Of a stretch of DNA of 26,712 bases, positions 10,471-22,026 are shown piece after piece. Source of the stretch: Emmonsiellopsis sp. PD_33. Lineage: Eukaryota > Ascomycota > Eurotiomycetes > Onygenales > Ajellomycetaceae. Within the stretch, counting starts at the first letter, position 1; each line of letters starts with the position of its first letter. The notes beneath the pieces are model-generated. The model saw only the letters and a list, made by a program, of their open reading frames with translations, made no database searches and was not told the origin of the DNA. The position numbers were made by a program, and so were the translations under genes. The stretch spans positions 1-26,712 of the forward strand of contig JANTQF010000431.1 in the NCBI GenBank assembly GCA_032988165.1, read 5' to 3'.

Positions 10471-12390
10471 TCGGACCAAATAAAGAAGTTGGCGGTGCGG
10501 CAGACGATGTGGGCAGGTACCGGTACATCATCCACCGCCTACCCACAGCGGGCAGCGCAAGTACCCCATGTACCCCGGCGTCCACCACAGCCGGCCGTGG
10601 TTCTCGGCCGAGGTTCACGGCCAGCGGACCAGCCAGCACCTGACGCCGTAATCTGGGGGTAACGCCGTGGCAATGTTACGCGCTACGCCGTATTGGGCCT
10701 CGGCCCCCGCTGTTCCGCTGGGGAAGGCCGCTCCTGCCCGCACGCGGCAGCCAATCAATATCGCATTAATAAGTTACGGCGGTACGGCCAAAACACAGCC
10801 GGCTGAGTCAGCAGCTTCGGGATTCCGCAGACGGGCTGCCAGCCGCGGTATTTTTCACTGCCGCTAGTTATTTATCAGAGCCGTTCCCTTGGCATTTCTC
10901 GCTGCTGCTGCTGCTTGCTGTTGTTTTTTTAGGCGTAGTTGAACCCTTGATGAAGCTCGGTTTCCCCAACCTCAGAGAGGGTCTGGGGGCGGCAAATGGG
11001 GGCAGGCTCGGACCATTCCCTCACCAATCTCTGCGGGTCATCCACTCGCATCCACAGGCTCACTGTCACACTGCGAACAGCCAGCCTGCCCAGAAACTGC
11101 CGGCATGTGATGAATTTTCACATGCCAATCTGCCGCAGCTTTCTCCCTCCCTATCAGGCCATCACCAACCACCCCTCGATCGAGCCTGTGCACATTGACA
11201 CAAGCGTCTTCCAGTGGCTCCACGGTTTGGAGAAACACTCAAAAGCCGAATCACCTGCTCCGAACTATTGCTGCTTGACTGTTTCTCGGCTTTCCAAAGG
11301 GGCGCCCTCCTACTCCGGTTGACCCTGAGATTGCAATAGGGCCATGTTCCCACCGCCAGCCCATGGGGAAGTGGGACGTGGTTGACCCTGCTGGGCTGGT
11401 TTCTGATAATCAATGAATCTGTTATTTATTCACGCTCTGGAGTACTTTGTTGTCCTTAGCATCATTGCCAAAGGCTCACCTCACCGTCAAGAGCAAGGAG
11501 GCAATGAGCCTGGAGGCTGATATAATTCGCTTTTACATTGTAAAGTCCCATGTAGTTTAGCAGAAAGCTGTGGACAGTAGCTATCTAATGGCTTTTCTTG
11601 TATTCCAACCCCGCCCATGGACCGTTTATGAGGCGAATCTCGATGGGTTTTTATTACCATACCATATGTACAGATGAATGAGACGGGCTATGACGGAGGA
11701 TGAGCACCTCAAACTCAGTCCAGTTTCATCTGATTACCTCATGGTCGATGGACTCATACTTTCACAGTGATATCTTGGTAGCGGGATTGCGTCGACATGG
11801 TCCCATTCTTCACAAGGGAGGCTGCTCTGCCCTATATGAACTATAAAGGAAGACTGTAGACCGTTTGGGATTGCCAACGGTTTTGCAAGGCAGACCAGGC
11901 CAATAGATGATAGCTAGCTCGAGTATGAATAGTGAGTCTCTCAACCTGATGGAGCACGAGATATTGATTGTTTGGAATATATATGTACTGTCCACTCCCA
12001 AATATTGAAATAGAACTCCCATACACAAAGCCAGAGGCATGCCAGTGAAAGACCACAGTAATAGAACATAGTCCAAGATGTTGATTTAAAAGTAAAGTGA
12101 ATTCATTAGAGGGGTAATAGTAACCGCTAACAGACAGACCATGGCACACAATTATGTTGACACAAAGGGTGAATGGATCAGCCCCTTCCCCTCACCCATG
12201 CAATGAATACCCCAGCCTTGGAATTTATTTATCTGTAACCCGTAGAAAGTGAATTGAATACACGTAATCATAGACTCTTATTAACCTAGAATGCTGTAGT
12301 AGAGCTGGACTTCAGCCCTGTAGTTTGTGAGATTGCGTCAAAAAGCGCTGGGCCGAGATTCGAAATGGGCTCGGCAAAATGTGGTTGCGA

Positions 12391-12411
12391 TGACGTCAGC
12401 CAGGTCACGTG
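12391..12411 (+). promoter_or_regulatory. CRE palindrome and CACGTG box upstream of SIN3
   Basis: TGACGTCA (12391-12398) is a full cAMP-response/ATF-CREB-type palindrome. CACGTG (12406-12411), a bHLH E-box, follows 7 bp later. They lie about 510-530 bp upstream of the SIN3 ATG. Both are exact consensus sequences bound by fungal bZIP and bHLH factors; actual use is inferred. Confidence 0.5.
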
Positions 12412-12490
12412 CTGCCTGTTCCGAACTGGGCTAAGCGCAGCATGGCAGTTCCTTGGCGCCGGCCAAGGTTCGGCTTGAATGGGCCCAGAT

Positions 12491-12519
12491 CACGTGAGCG
12501 GCAGAACCGCTCGGCCAAT
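12491..12519 (+). promoter_or_regulatory. second CACGTG box and CCAAT box upstream of SIN3
   Basis: A second CACGTG lies at 12491-12496 and CGGCCAATCAG places a CCAAT box at 12515-12519, about 400-430 bp upstream of the SIN3 start. The CCAATCA form matches the site of the HAP/CBC complex. Together with the 12391-12411 pair this makes a compact promoter module. Confidence 0.5.
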
Positions 12520-12919
12520 CAGCGGCCGCGGCTTAAGCTCCGACACGACAAGCGAGCCCCACCGCCCTGAGGCCGCTAAACCCGATTGGGGCGGTGGTTG
12601 GCGCGGCAGAAAAATCGGCCCTCTCTCCAGGGCAGGGCGGTCAAGGGCAACATCGTCACCCTCCAGCTCGCCTCGTCCAGCTCCAACTTTTCCTCCCGCG
12701 CTGCCTTTCCACCCGTCTGCGTCTGTGTCGCGTACATGCTGAAAGAGTAGCCTTCGTCTTGATATGTGATTATGTCCCTTTCCTCGTCCGCTCTGTGACC
12801 CCGTACGCCTCCTTTTCCAGCTCTGTTTGCCGTTGCTGCAACCGAACTCCAAATCGCACCGCGAGCTCCCGCAGCCCAAGTGGCATTTTTAGAACTATCC
12901 TCGTTTTCATACAAAGGCG

Positions 12920-15900
12920 ATGAACCCCTCAAATAAGGATTCCTGGCACTCTGGGGGCGGGGGATCACAACAGCATCCCGGAGTTGACCAGATGAACCAG
13001 CCGCCAGGGCGGCCCCTGGGTTCTTTTGGGTAGGTCTTCTCTCCCGGCGCACGAGAGCATCACCATGCCCACCCCTCAATATCATCTTATTGCTCTATTA
13101 TTTGAATATCTGATGCTAACTCATGGTTTCTCATTTACAGTAAGACATGCTGCTAGCTATACCTACCCCCCCCATCCAACACCATGGACCACCCAAGCGC
13201 GCAATTGACCCCCCAATCAGGCCCACGAAGAAGGCCAAATCATACAAGCGCAAGAACTCTGTCAACTAACTTTTGCTCTGACACAGGCCCTTATCACCCT
13301 CCCGGCCCGTCGTCCGGACCTCCCCTACCCCCCATAACAGATTTGACCCAAGGGTCGGGCGCACCGCCATCCTCGCACCAACCTCCTCCAAGATATCCTC
13401 AACACCAACAACCTTCTCATCCCTCGAGCCATCCTCCTCTCGGGATGTCTTCAATACAACACTCCCCTCCACATCCGTCCGTTAACCGGGAACGCGAAAG
13501 AGATTCTCGAGAGCGAGAGCGAGATCGCGAGATCGAGCGACAACGAGAAATTCATCGCGAGGAGGAGATGATGCAGAGGGAGCGCGAGTACCGCGAGCGA
13601 GATCGAGATATCATGGAGCGGTATGGTCGCGAACAACAGCACCAACCCGTCCAGAGCCATACCGGTTCGATCACAATCCACCAACCCGTCGCGTCGAAAG
13701 CTCAAAACTCCATCCACGGGCCGAACGGCCTTCTCTCAAATCTTGGCGCGGCTGCCCCATCTAACCCTCCGCAGGGACCTCACCCGGGCTCGAACGTGCC
13801 AGGGGGGTTGTTCGGGAACCAGATGCAGCACCCAGATGGTCCACCCCGAGGTTACCTCCATCAGGGTCAGGCACCACCACAGTCATTACTTGGGTTTAAT
13901 GGGACTGCGCCTCCTCAGATTCCGGGGAGTGTGGCTGCGTTAGCCCAAGGGCAACAGCCTATATTAAATGTAAGTTCCATTTTCCTAGGGGGTTGCTAGC
14001 TTTTTGAACTGTTGCAGCACATACCTTTGTGGAAAGAAAATCGAGCTAGGGTGTAGCATCCTTCGACGGCTGTAGCGCTACGTTCAAATGCTGTGACTGA
14101 GTGGAGGCCGGAACATCAATGTCTGGCGGATACCTTTCACAGTTTCCTAGCCCAGCTGAAAAGGATACATCCATTCACCTCACCACCATGTTACGCGTCG
14201 CTCATACTGCTTCCTCTGGACTTTTTTTTCTTTTTACGCTTTTGGGGGTGTTTTTTTTATTGGGCGCCTACCACCAAATGCTAATATGGCTATCTCTCGG
14301 CAGGATGCTTTGAGCTACCTCGACCAGGTCAAGGTTCAATTCGCCGAACAGCCTGAGGTCTATAACCGCTTCCTTGATATCATGAAGGATTTTAAGAGCC
14401 AAGCGTAAGTGCCAATTTATAAATCGTTTGGAGAACATCTTCTGACCAATCCTTAGTATTGATACCCCCGGCGTTATTCAACGAGTGTCGTCTCTTTTCA
14501 ACGGTCATCCAACCCTCATTCAAGGATTTAACACATTTCTACCGCCTGGGTACCGGATCGAATGCGGCACCGAGGACAATCCGGATGCGATTCGCGTGAC
14601 AACTCCTTCTGGCACAAATACCATTTCAATGCAGTCGGCGCCTCGACCGTCATTAGACGCACCGAGTGATTCTGTGCAGCAAGGTGGACCTGTGGCGCCG
14701 CCGGCATCCGAGTTCTACGAGCAGCCCCGAGCAGGCTGGCAGCCACAACCTCCCCAAAACCAGCCACCCCAACCGTCAAGAGTTGGCATGACCACTCCCT
14801 ATTCCCCGAAAGGCCACCTTATGCCAGCAAACATTTATGGTGCGAAACAAAGTGGTCAGAACCAGGCGCAAGAGCCACCTTATGATTACCAGCGAGAACA
14901 AGAACAGCAGGCCTCAAATAACGCTGCTGCCCTTGCCCATCAGCAAGAACAACGGGGAGTTTCACAATTGCAAAGTGCCGTGTCAGCTGCCACGGGTGGC
15001 TCTGGACGGCCCTCCGTGCTTCATTTTGGCAACATGCAGGGTCCGGGACCAAACCAACCTATTAATAGTCTTGCTGGCTTAGGTTCGAATGTCCTCCAAG
15101 GCGTACAAGGAGACATGAGTAAACGTGGTCCGGTTGAGTTTAATCATGCTATTAGTTATGTCAATAAGATAAAGGTATGTGCTCTGTTTTGCTGATTTTG
15201 ACCCCTTCTAAGGGATTCGCTGTTTTCTGTGCGACGATTCTGACTATTTTGTCCCTTGCTTAGAACCGCTTTGCCGATTCCCCCGATACCTATAAACAGT
15301 TCCTCGAGATCTTGCAAACCTATCAGCGCGAATCGAAACCAATCCAAGATGTGTACGCCCAAGTCACAGTCCTCTTCAATTCGGCACCAGACCTTTTAGA
15401 AGACTTTAAGCAATTCCTTCCCGAATCTGCTGCGCAGGCCAAGGCACAAGCAGCAGCAGCCCGCCAGGCTGCTGAGGATGCCACTCCTATCAGTAATATT
15501 CGTGGCGAGCCTGGTTATACGAACTCTTCCGGACTGCTTCCAGGTCAGGGCGGTCGTAGCGATGTCAAGATGCCACCACTCGGTCAATTCAACGTCAAGG
15601 AATCTGGAAAGGAAATTAAGAAGAGACGTACCGGACCTCCGACACAAGGACCCGGCAGTTCTGGTCTGGCAGGGCCTTCCACTATCCCGGGTGATTCGGC
15701 TGGTATCGCTGGTAGCCAAGCGAATAGGACTCCTGGTGCACAAACCACCGCTATGGGCAAGGTGAGTGAAATTGAGCTGCAGAAATATCCAGTAATAAAA
15801 TACTAACTTGTATATTTTTTCAAGAGGACGAAATTGACCCACAAACCGACAACTCAAGCTGAGGCAGCACCAGCCGTATCCCCAACTCTTGTCCCCGCTC

Positions 15901-18730
15901 TTCCAGAGCCGATTTCTCCAACCTTCTCACTTACCCCATCCCATGAGGAATATGCATTCTTTGACCGGGTCAAGAAGTTCATTGGGAACAAGCAGACCTT
16001 TGGGGAATTCCTCAAGCTTTGCAACCTTTATTCCGCAGACCTGATTGATAGAAATATCCTCATCAACAGAGCGGCCAGCTTCATCGGAGCCAACCAGGAA
16101 ATCATGTCTTGGTTTAAGCGGTTTATGCATGTTGAGCCCAAGGACGAGATCATCGAGCCCAAAGCGAAGCCCGAATCTGGTGTTGTAAATCTGTCTCATT
16201 GTCGAGCACTTGGCCCCAGCTATCGTCTGTTGCCGAAGCGTGAGCGCCAGAAGCCTTGCAGTGGGCGCGACGATATGTGCCAGAGCGTACTCAACGATGA
16301 ATGGGCTTCCCATCCTACCTGGGCGTCTGAGGATTCAGGATTCGTCGCCCATCGCAAAAACCAGTACGAGGATGCTCTCCACCGCATCGAAGAAGACAGA
16401 CATGACTACGACCATCATATTGAGGCCTGCATTCGCTCCATCCAGCTAATGGAGCCTCTCGTCCAACAAATTTCGACGATGTCTGATGCTGAGAGAGCGA
16501 ACTTTAAACTCCCCCCTGGGCTTGGTGGCCAAAGCGAAACTATCTACAAGAGAATCATCAAGAAGATTTATGATAGGGAGCGTGGCCAGAAAGTCATTGA
16601 TGAGATGTTCCAACGACCATGCATGGTCCTTCCTATTGTCCTTGCCCGTCTGAAGCAGAAGTGCGAGGAGTGGAAGGCTAGTCAGGTAAGCAATCCAGCA
16701 CCTCCCTAACACGTATTTATATCGTACTAACATAGGTTTCCAATTATAGCGCGAGTGGGATAAAGTTTGGCGTGAGCAGATGCAGAAAGGTTTCTGGAGA
16801 AGTCTTGACCACCAGGCTATCATCATGAAGGGTGGCGACAAGAAGTTGTTTGTGGCTAAACACATCCAGCATGAGATCCAGGCCAAGCTTGAGGAGCTCC
16901 GGAATATTCGCAAGAGCGGATATCAAGTTTCGAACTATCAGTTTGACTTTACCTTCGATGACAACGAGGTCATTTTGGATGCCACGCATCTTCTTCTGTG
17001 CTACATCGATCACAATTCCGCTGGTTTTGGTGCTGATCCGACCAAGGTCATGAACTTCCTCAAGGATTTCATCCCCGTGTTCTTCGGGATGGATCGTGAA
17101 GCCTTCAGAACCTATCTCACCCAAATTTACGACACTACTCCTACCAGCGAAGAAGTTGACGATGAAAGCTTTCCTGCTGAAGAGATTTCTGCTATACGGA
17201 CTCGAAGAATCGCCAATGGCAAGAAGTTGGATCTTCTACGTGATGTTCTCGAACGTCGTAACGAGAAGACCCCTCGGGTCGATAGAGATGTCAGTGTGCG
17301 CTCTGGCAGCAGAGGTGGTAGCAGAGCCTCAACCCCTGGCATCGGTTCTCTTGTCCCATCGACGCCCATTCCGGACCCAACTGAGACCTTCGATGTTGCC
17401 GAGTTGAAATGGATGGAACATCCGAGCCAGGGTAATTTCAACCAACAACGTGAATATCCCTTGAACGAGTCCTACAAGAAGAAGGTGCATCATCTGTACT
17501 GCAACCTTAACGTGTACTGCTTCATTCGGACTTTTGAGATCCTTTATACCCGCTTGCTTCGCGTCAAACTGCACGAGAAGGACGCCCATGAAGCTGTCCG
17601 TAGAGCGATGGCACCAAAGGCTGCTTATGACCTGGGAATGATCGATAAATCCCCTACCGATCTTCTTTATGATACCGATCCAAAAGCCAATCTATACCAC
17701 CAGGTCGTCCGAATGTGCGAGGAAGTGATCAAGGGTCATATTGACATGTCTCATATGGAGGAAACCCTCCGTCGATTCTATATGAAGACTGGCTGGCAAC
17801 TCTACAATCTCGACAAGATGCTCAGCGGAATCTCTAGATACGCCGGTGGCATCTTCAACTCGGACCCCAAAGATAAGAGCTCTGATATCATCAACATTTT
17901 CTTCAAGGAGCGTGACAAGGAGAACACTACCCACAACCAGGAGATCCAGTACCGCAAGCAGGTGGAGAAGCTGATCAAAGAAGGCGACATCTACCGCGTC
18001 ACTTACGTAAGTTTTATTCCCGCATCCATCACGCCGAATTCAAAACTAACAGTCCTTTCTCCACCAGGTTCCCGATACCAAGCATGCAATGGTTCAACTA
18101 TTGACCGCTGAAGACGGCACTCTTGACAATGAAGAACTTGATGCCGAAGCGAGATGGTCTTATTACGTTTCTGCTTACACGATGCGTGACCCGACGGAAG
18201 GTGTACCATTCTCGCAGATGCGTATGCCTTTCCTGAAGCGCAACCTTCCACCCAAAATGGACTCGGATGAAGAGTACAACCTGTATTTCAAACCCCTAGT
18301 CAACAACGACGGCCTCGTGATCCGCATCTGTGCCAATAGCTACCATATCCTCTATGAGCCCGGCACGGAAGATTGGTGGTATCGCAATCCCTCCCCAGAG
18401 GAAGAGCGCGCAGAGACCGCTCGCGACCTATCTGCCGTCAAAGAGAAGCGCAGGGATCGGTTCAAGGAGAAATTCGTGAACAATCCTAGCTGGGCTCACG
18501 GGCTTAGCAAAGATGAGGTCGACCAGTCCAACCAACAGTTCCGGTCTTGGGTTGGTGATGCAGAGGCGCTGCCAACGACTGCGGCGACGGCTTCTTCGCG
18601 GGCGGAAGAGGGCAAGGGGGAGGATGTTGTGATGGGCGACGGGAATGAGAAGCAGGATGAGGAAATGGCTGATGCTGATGATACCAAGAACAACAACAAC
18701 CCTTCGGAGGAAGTGGCCAGATCATCTTGA
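12920..18730 (+). CDS. sin3: SIN3 transcriptional corepressor, scaffold of the Rpd3 histone deacetylase complex
   Basis: Large nuclear scaffold of roughly 1,630-1,660 aa that links DNA-binding repressors to the Rpd3-type deacetylase. Well-supported exons: 12920-13029, 13287-13969, 14304-14404, 14457-15174, 15264-15761, 15825-16685, 16750-18006 and 18068-18730; all junctions from 13287 on keep the frame. Between 13030 and 13286 the phase does not close, so the 5' structure is uncertain. The N-terminus is Pro/Gln-rich with an Arg/Glu-repeat stretch (about 13485-13635). PAH1 starts at 14304 (ALSYLDQVKVQF), PAH2 near 15140 (HAISYVNKIK then NRFADSPDTYKQFLEIL) and PAH3 near 15950 (FDRVKKFIGNKQTFGEFLKL). 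The HDAC-interaction region follows (about 16190-16500: CRALGPSYRLLPKRE, VLNDEWASHPTW). The conserved C-terminal Sin3 region spans about 17430-18380, and the tail is acidic. The ATG at 12920 is chosen because MNPSNKDSWHSGGG looks like the family N-terminus. Confidence 0.93.
13147..13269 (+). other. 40-codon basic ORF inside the unresolved 5' part of SIN3
   Basis: An ATG at 13147 opens 40 codons ending at the TAA at 13267. The product is Pro-rich and then strongly basic (GPPKRAIDPPIRPTKKAK, followed by SYKRKNS), which looks more like coding sequence than an intron. It begins just after a good acceptor (TTTACAG, ending 13140), crosses a C8 tract (13166-13173), and its frame does not match the exons on either side. 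It may be a missed SIN3 exon affected by an indel, or a chance frame within an intron. Confidence 0.3.
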
Positions 18731-20269
18731 GTGGATATACAATATGCAGGTAGGGAAATTTATTCGGTTTCCTTTTTTCTTTCTGGCTTTTCTATTACTG
18801 GGCGGGGTTCATGGTGGTTTGTTACGTGCTTAATTTGCTTATTTTTTTTTTGTGATCTACACACGCTGTCGTCGGATTATTATGCATATCTTCTCCTACC
18901 TTCTCCGTGGCTCGAAACATGCTATGGGGCATAGTATAATGGCGCGGAAAGGCTTCTTTGTCTTTTATCTTTGTCTTTGGTGGAAAAGAACTCGACCGAC
19001 ACTGGATGTGAGGGCTATTCTTCTTCCCATTTCATTTATTATTTCGTTTTTTTTTTCTTACTTGGTACTGTTTTATTATCTGGGATCCTTTTTGTCGTCG
19101 TGTCACTGCTATGTACGGTTGCCATTCCATCGCTACGATATATTTTTGTCAATTTGCATCCTTTATTTTCCACATGCTCTTCTTCCTCCTTGCTACTTCT
19201 CCTACTTCTCCATAGCTCGAACCGCTATGTCTACATATCACCACCTCCCTCTCCATGTGTATTTTATCCGAGTATTCGCTCTTGCCAGGAAACAAAAAGC
19301 TCAAGATTGAACCCACTGGAAATTCGCGATCCTCCATACTTTTGCATTGTTTGCAGCTAATAAATGATCTGAAGCGAAGTAGTCTCAAAACTCTTCCTGT
19401 GGAAAAAAAGAAGGGGGGGAGGGGGTAAAAAAACCCGTCTCCATTATAAAAGGTCTGATGGACAGAGAGGCCACTTTTTCCTCCATGTTTGTGGGGGAAG
19501 AGAGGGGGATCTATTGAGCTCGGAGTTTTCTCGTGGAAGTAGTTGATGCTATTCGGTAATCGGGTTTGATGCGAGGCCTCGCTAGCCTCTAGGCTCCAGT
19601 TAGCTAATTAAGAGCTCCGTCGGCCCGGTCGATCGATTAAGTTGAACAAGCCTCTTCTCGGCTCCCGTTGGCAATGAATCAATGATGCAGGGAGAAGCTG
19701 GGTGCATGCTACACATCCTAGTCAAGCTAACAAAAGAAAAGAAAAGAATGAAAAGAAAAATCCAGTATCTCATTCCTCCCCCTTCTTTTCCTCACCGTGG
19801 CCTGACTTTTTTTTCCCCAGCTGCGGAGCCCGAGATATAGCCGAGTCATGCTGAGCGATTACGTCAGAGAGCGGGTTCCGCCCAAGGTCTAGATATCTGG
19901 TTCGCGGCAAAATAGTTAAAAACATGGGAATTGAATTTTGTGGGAAAATGTGCGGATGAAGGAAGGGAATAGGGCTTTTGTGCCGATGTACCCTTTTTTC
20001 CCTGTCTTTCTGATTCCTTTTCTCCTTAACCTCCCGCCCCCCAATTCCTTCACCCTCTACATTACCTGCATACCTCCCTATCCGTAGCCAGGTGCTGGAA
20101 TAGGTCCCGTCTCCCCTTGGCAGGGCTTCAGTGATTCCTGTTTCCTTGACCTTTCTACGCCCTACGCTGAGCTTTCAACCCCGATTTTGCTACTCCCCGG
20201 GTTTTTGTGGTGGAGTGATTAGGAAGGAATAAAAAGGATTGAAATACAACACATACACATCCACACACA
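18731..20269. other. intergenic region between SIN3 and ACH1
   Basis: About 1.5 kb holding the SIN3 3' UTR and the ACH1 promoter. The left half is T-rich with several T-runs; overlapping frames there (18852-19360) are low-complexity and look like chance. A TATAAAA sits at 19445-19451, far from the ACH1 start. A CT-rich block at about 19980-20100 precedes ACH1, as is common near transcription starts in these fungi. No gene is supported. Confidence 0.55.
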
Positions 20270-22026
20270 ATGGCAGCTTCCGCGCTTCTGAAGAGCCGTG
20301 TACGACGGCCGTCAATGCTGAACAAGCTGGCCAAGGCTGAAGACCTGATCGATCTATTCCCCCATGGCTCGTATATCGGGTGGTCCGGATTTACTGGAGT
20401 TGGATATCCCAAGTATGCCACAGGCCCCCCAGATGTCATTTTCAATGGCCTAGGTTTGTTCTCTTGCTAATAGCAATGTTGTGCAGGATGGTACCCACGG
20501 CTTTGGCGGACCATGTTGAGAAGAACAATCTTCAGGGCAAGCTGAAGTATACCCTTTTTGTTGGTGCGTCGTCTGGTGCTGAGACGGAGAACCGATGGGC
20601 ACGGCTCAACATGATTGAGAGACGGTCACCACATCAGGTCGGCAAGGAGATCTCCAAGGGAATTAACAATGGCAATATCAAGTTCTTTGACAAGCACTTG
20701 AGCATGTTCCCTGCGGACCTGGTGTATGGGTTCTACACCAAGAACAAGCCAAACAATAAGCTAGACGTCGTGGTCATCGAGGCGTCGGCCATCACGGAGG
20801 AAGGAGGAATTATACCCGGAGCCTCAGTTGGCGCTTCTCCCGAATTGATCCAGATGGCAGACAAGATCATCATCGAAGTCAACACTGCCGCGCCTTCGTT
20901 CGAAGGTCTGCACGATATCACCATGTGCGATAAGCCTCCACGACGGAAGCCATACCTGATCATGGCGCCAGAGGACCGCATCGGAACCCCTCACATCCCC
21001 ATCGACCCGGAGAAGGTCGTCGCCATCGTCGAGTCCGACTACCCCGACCAGACTCAGCCTAACGCCCCCGCGGACGCTACCTCGCGCGCCATCGCTGGCC
21101 ACATCATCGAATTCCTCCAACACGAAGTCAAGCAGGGACGGCTCCCCTCCAGCCTACTGCCCCTGCAATCGGGCATTGGAAACATCGCCAACGCGGTCAT
21201 CGGCGGCCTCGCCGAAGGCCCAGCCAACTTCCACAACCTGCGCGTGTGGACCGAAGTGCTCCAGGACTCCTTCCTCGACCTCTTCGACAGCGGCCATCTG
21301 GACTTTGCCACGGCCACCTCGATCCGTTTCTCGCCCGACGGCTTCAAGCGCTTCTACGATAACTGGGAGCACTATTATGATAAACTCCTCCTGCGCTCGC
21401 AGCAGGTGTCCAACTCGCCCGAGATCATCCGCCGTCTCGGCGTCATTGGCATGAACACGCCTGTTGAGGTTGATATCTATGCCCACGCCAACAGCACGTG
21501 CGTCATGGGATCGCGTATGTTGAACGGACTGGGCGGTTCGGCCGATTTCCTGCGCAGCGCCAAGTATAGTATCATGCACACGCCCTCGTCGCGACCAAGC
21601 AAGACCGATCCTACCGGTGTCAGCTGTATTGTGCCGTTCTGCACGCATATTGATCAGACTGAGCACGATCTGGATGTTGTTGTCACTGAGCAGGTATGAT
21701 ATGATCATAGATGTCCCCCCGCCACCTTTTCTATAATCCTTCTGCAAACCCCCTTAAAAATTGAATCCACGCAATACTAACCTCGTAACCAAATACAGGG
21801 TCTCGCCGACGTCCGCGGCCTCTCTCCCCGCGAGCGTGCCCGCGTCATCATCGACAAATGCTCCCACCCCGAGTACAGGCCCATCCTCCAGGACTACTTT
21901 GACCGCGCCGAGTTCGAGTGCCTGAAGAAGGGCATGGGCCACGAGCCACACCTGCTCTTCCAGGCATTCAAGATGCACCAGAACCTGCAAGAGAATGGCA
22001 CGATGAAGATTAACAGCTGGGAGTAA
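20270..22026 (+). CDS. ach1: acetyl-CoA hydrolase / CoA transferase (Ach1, CoaT)
   Basis: Three exons (20270-20412, 20487-21693, 21799-22026) join to 525 aa, the size of yeast Ach1. This mitochondrial enzyme was first described as an acetyl-CoA hydrolase; work on Ach1/CoaT proteins showed it mainly moves CoA between succinyl-CoA, acetate and propionate, detoxifying short-chain acids. The N-terminus (MAASALLKSRVRRPSMLNKL) is basic and lacks acidic residues, like a mitochondrial presequence. Family blocks are SGFTGVGYPK across the first splice site, PTALADHVE, GIGNIANAVIGGL, and VWTEVLQDSFLDL, in which Glu304 fits the catalytic glutamate of the CoA-transferase fold. The C-terminus (GLADVRGLSPRERA through HEPHLLFQAFKMH) also matches. 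Introns are 74 and 105 nt with canonical ends. The frame is intact and nothing is unusual. Confidence 0.95.

Larger units (their letters stand above)
10341..12919. other. divergent intergenic region between fumarate reductase and SIN3
   Basis: About 2.6 kb with the two genes pointing away from each other. The left part (about 10480-10860) is GC-rich and dense in CGG/CCG. The middle (about 11400-12300) is of ordinary composition and shows no gene. The right part carries the SIN3 promoter motifs. Several 60-190-codon frames overlap on both strands in the GC-rich parts; none has a recognisable motif or splice pattern, and a frame at 10996-11322 is probably chance. Confidence 0.55.

Noticed and set aside
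10062..10643. 193-codon plus-strand frame, with a 186-codon antisense frame
   Set aside because: It overlaps the 5' exons of the fumarate reductase gene on the other strand and is Glu/Arg-rich only because of the polypurine tract.
10996..11322. 108-codon ATG frame in the intergenic region upstream of SIN3
   Set aside because: No family pattern is visible, and another plus-strand frame and antisense frames of similar size cover the same DNA, as expected by chance in GC-balanced sequence.
12576..13085. 169-codon minus-strand frame over the SIN3 start
   Set aside because: It runs antisense to the SIN3 leader and first exon, lacks any recognisable domain and is best explained as a shadow frame.
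18852..19360. Overlapping frames of 129-152 codons downstream of SIN3
   Set aside because: Composed largely of Ser, Phe, Leu and Tyr from T-rich DNA; low complexity and probably 3' UTR or spacer.
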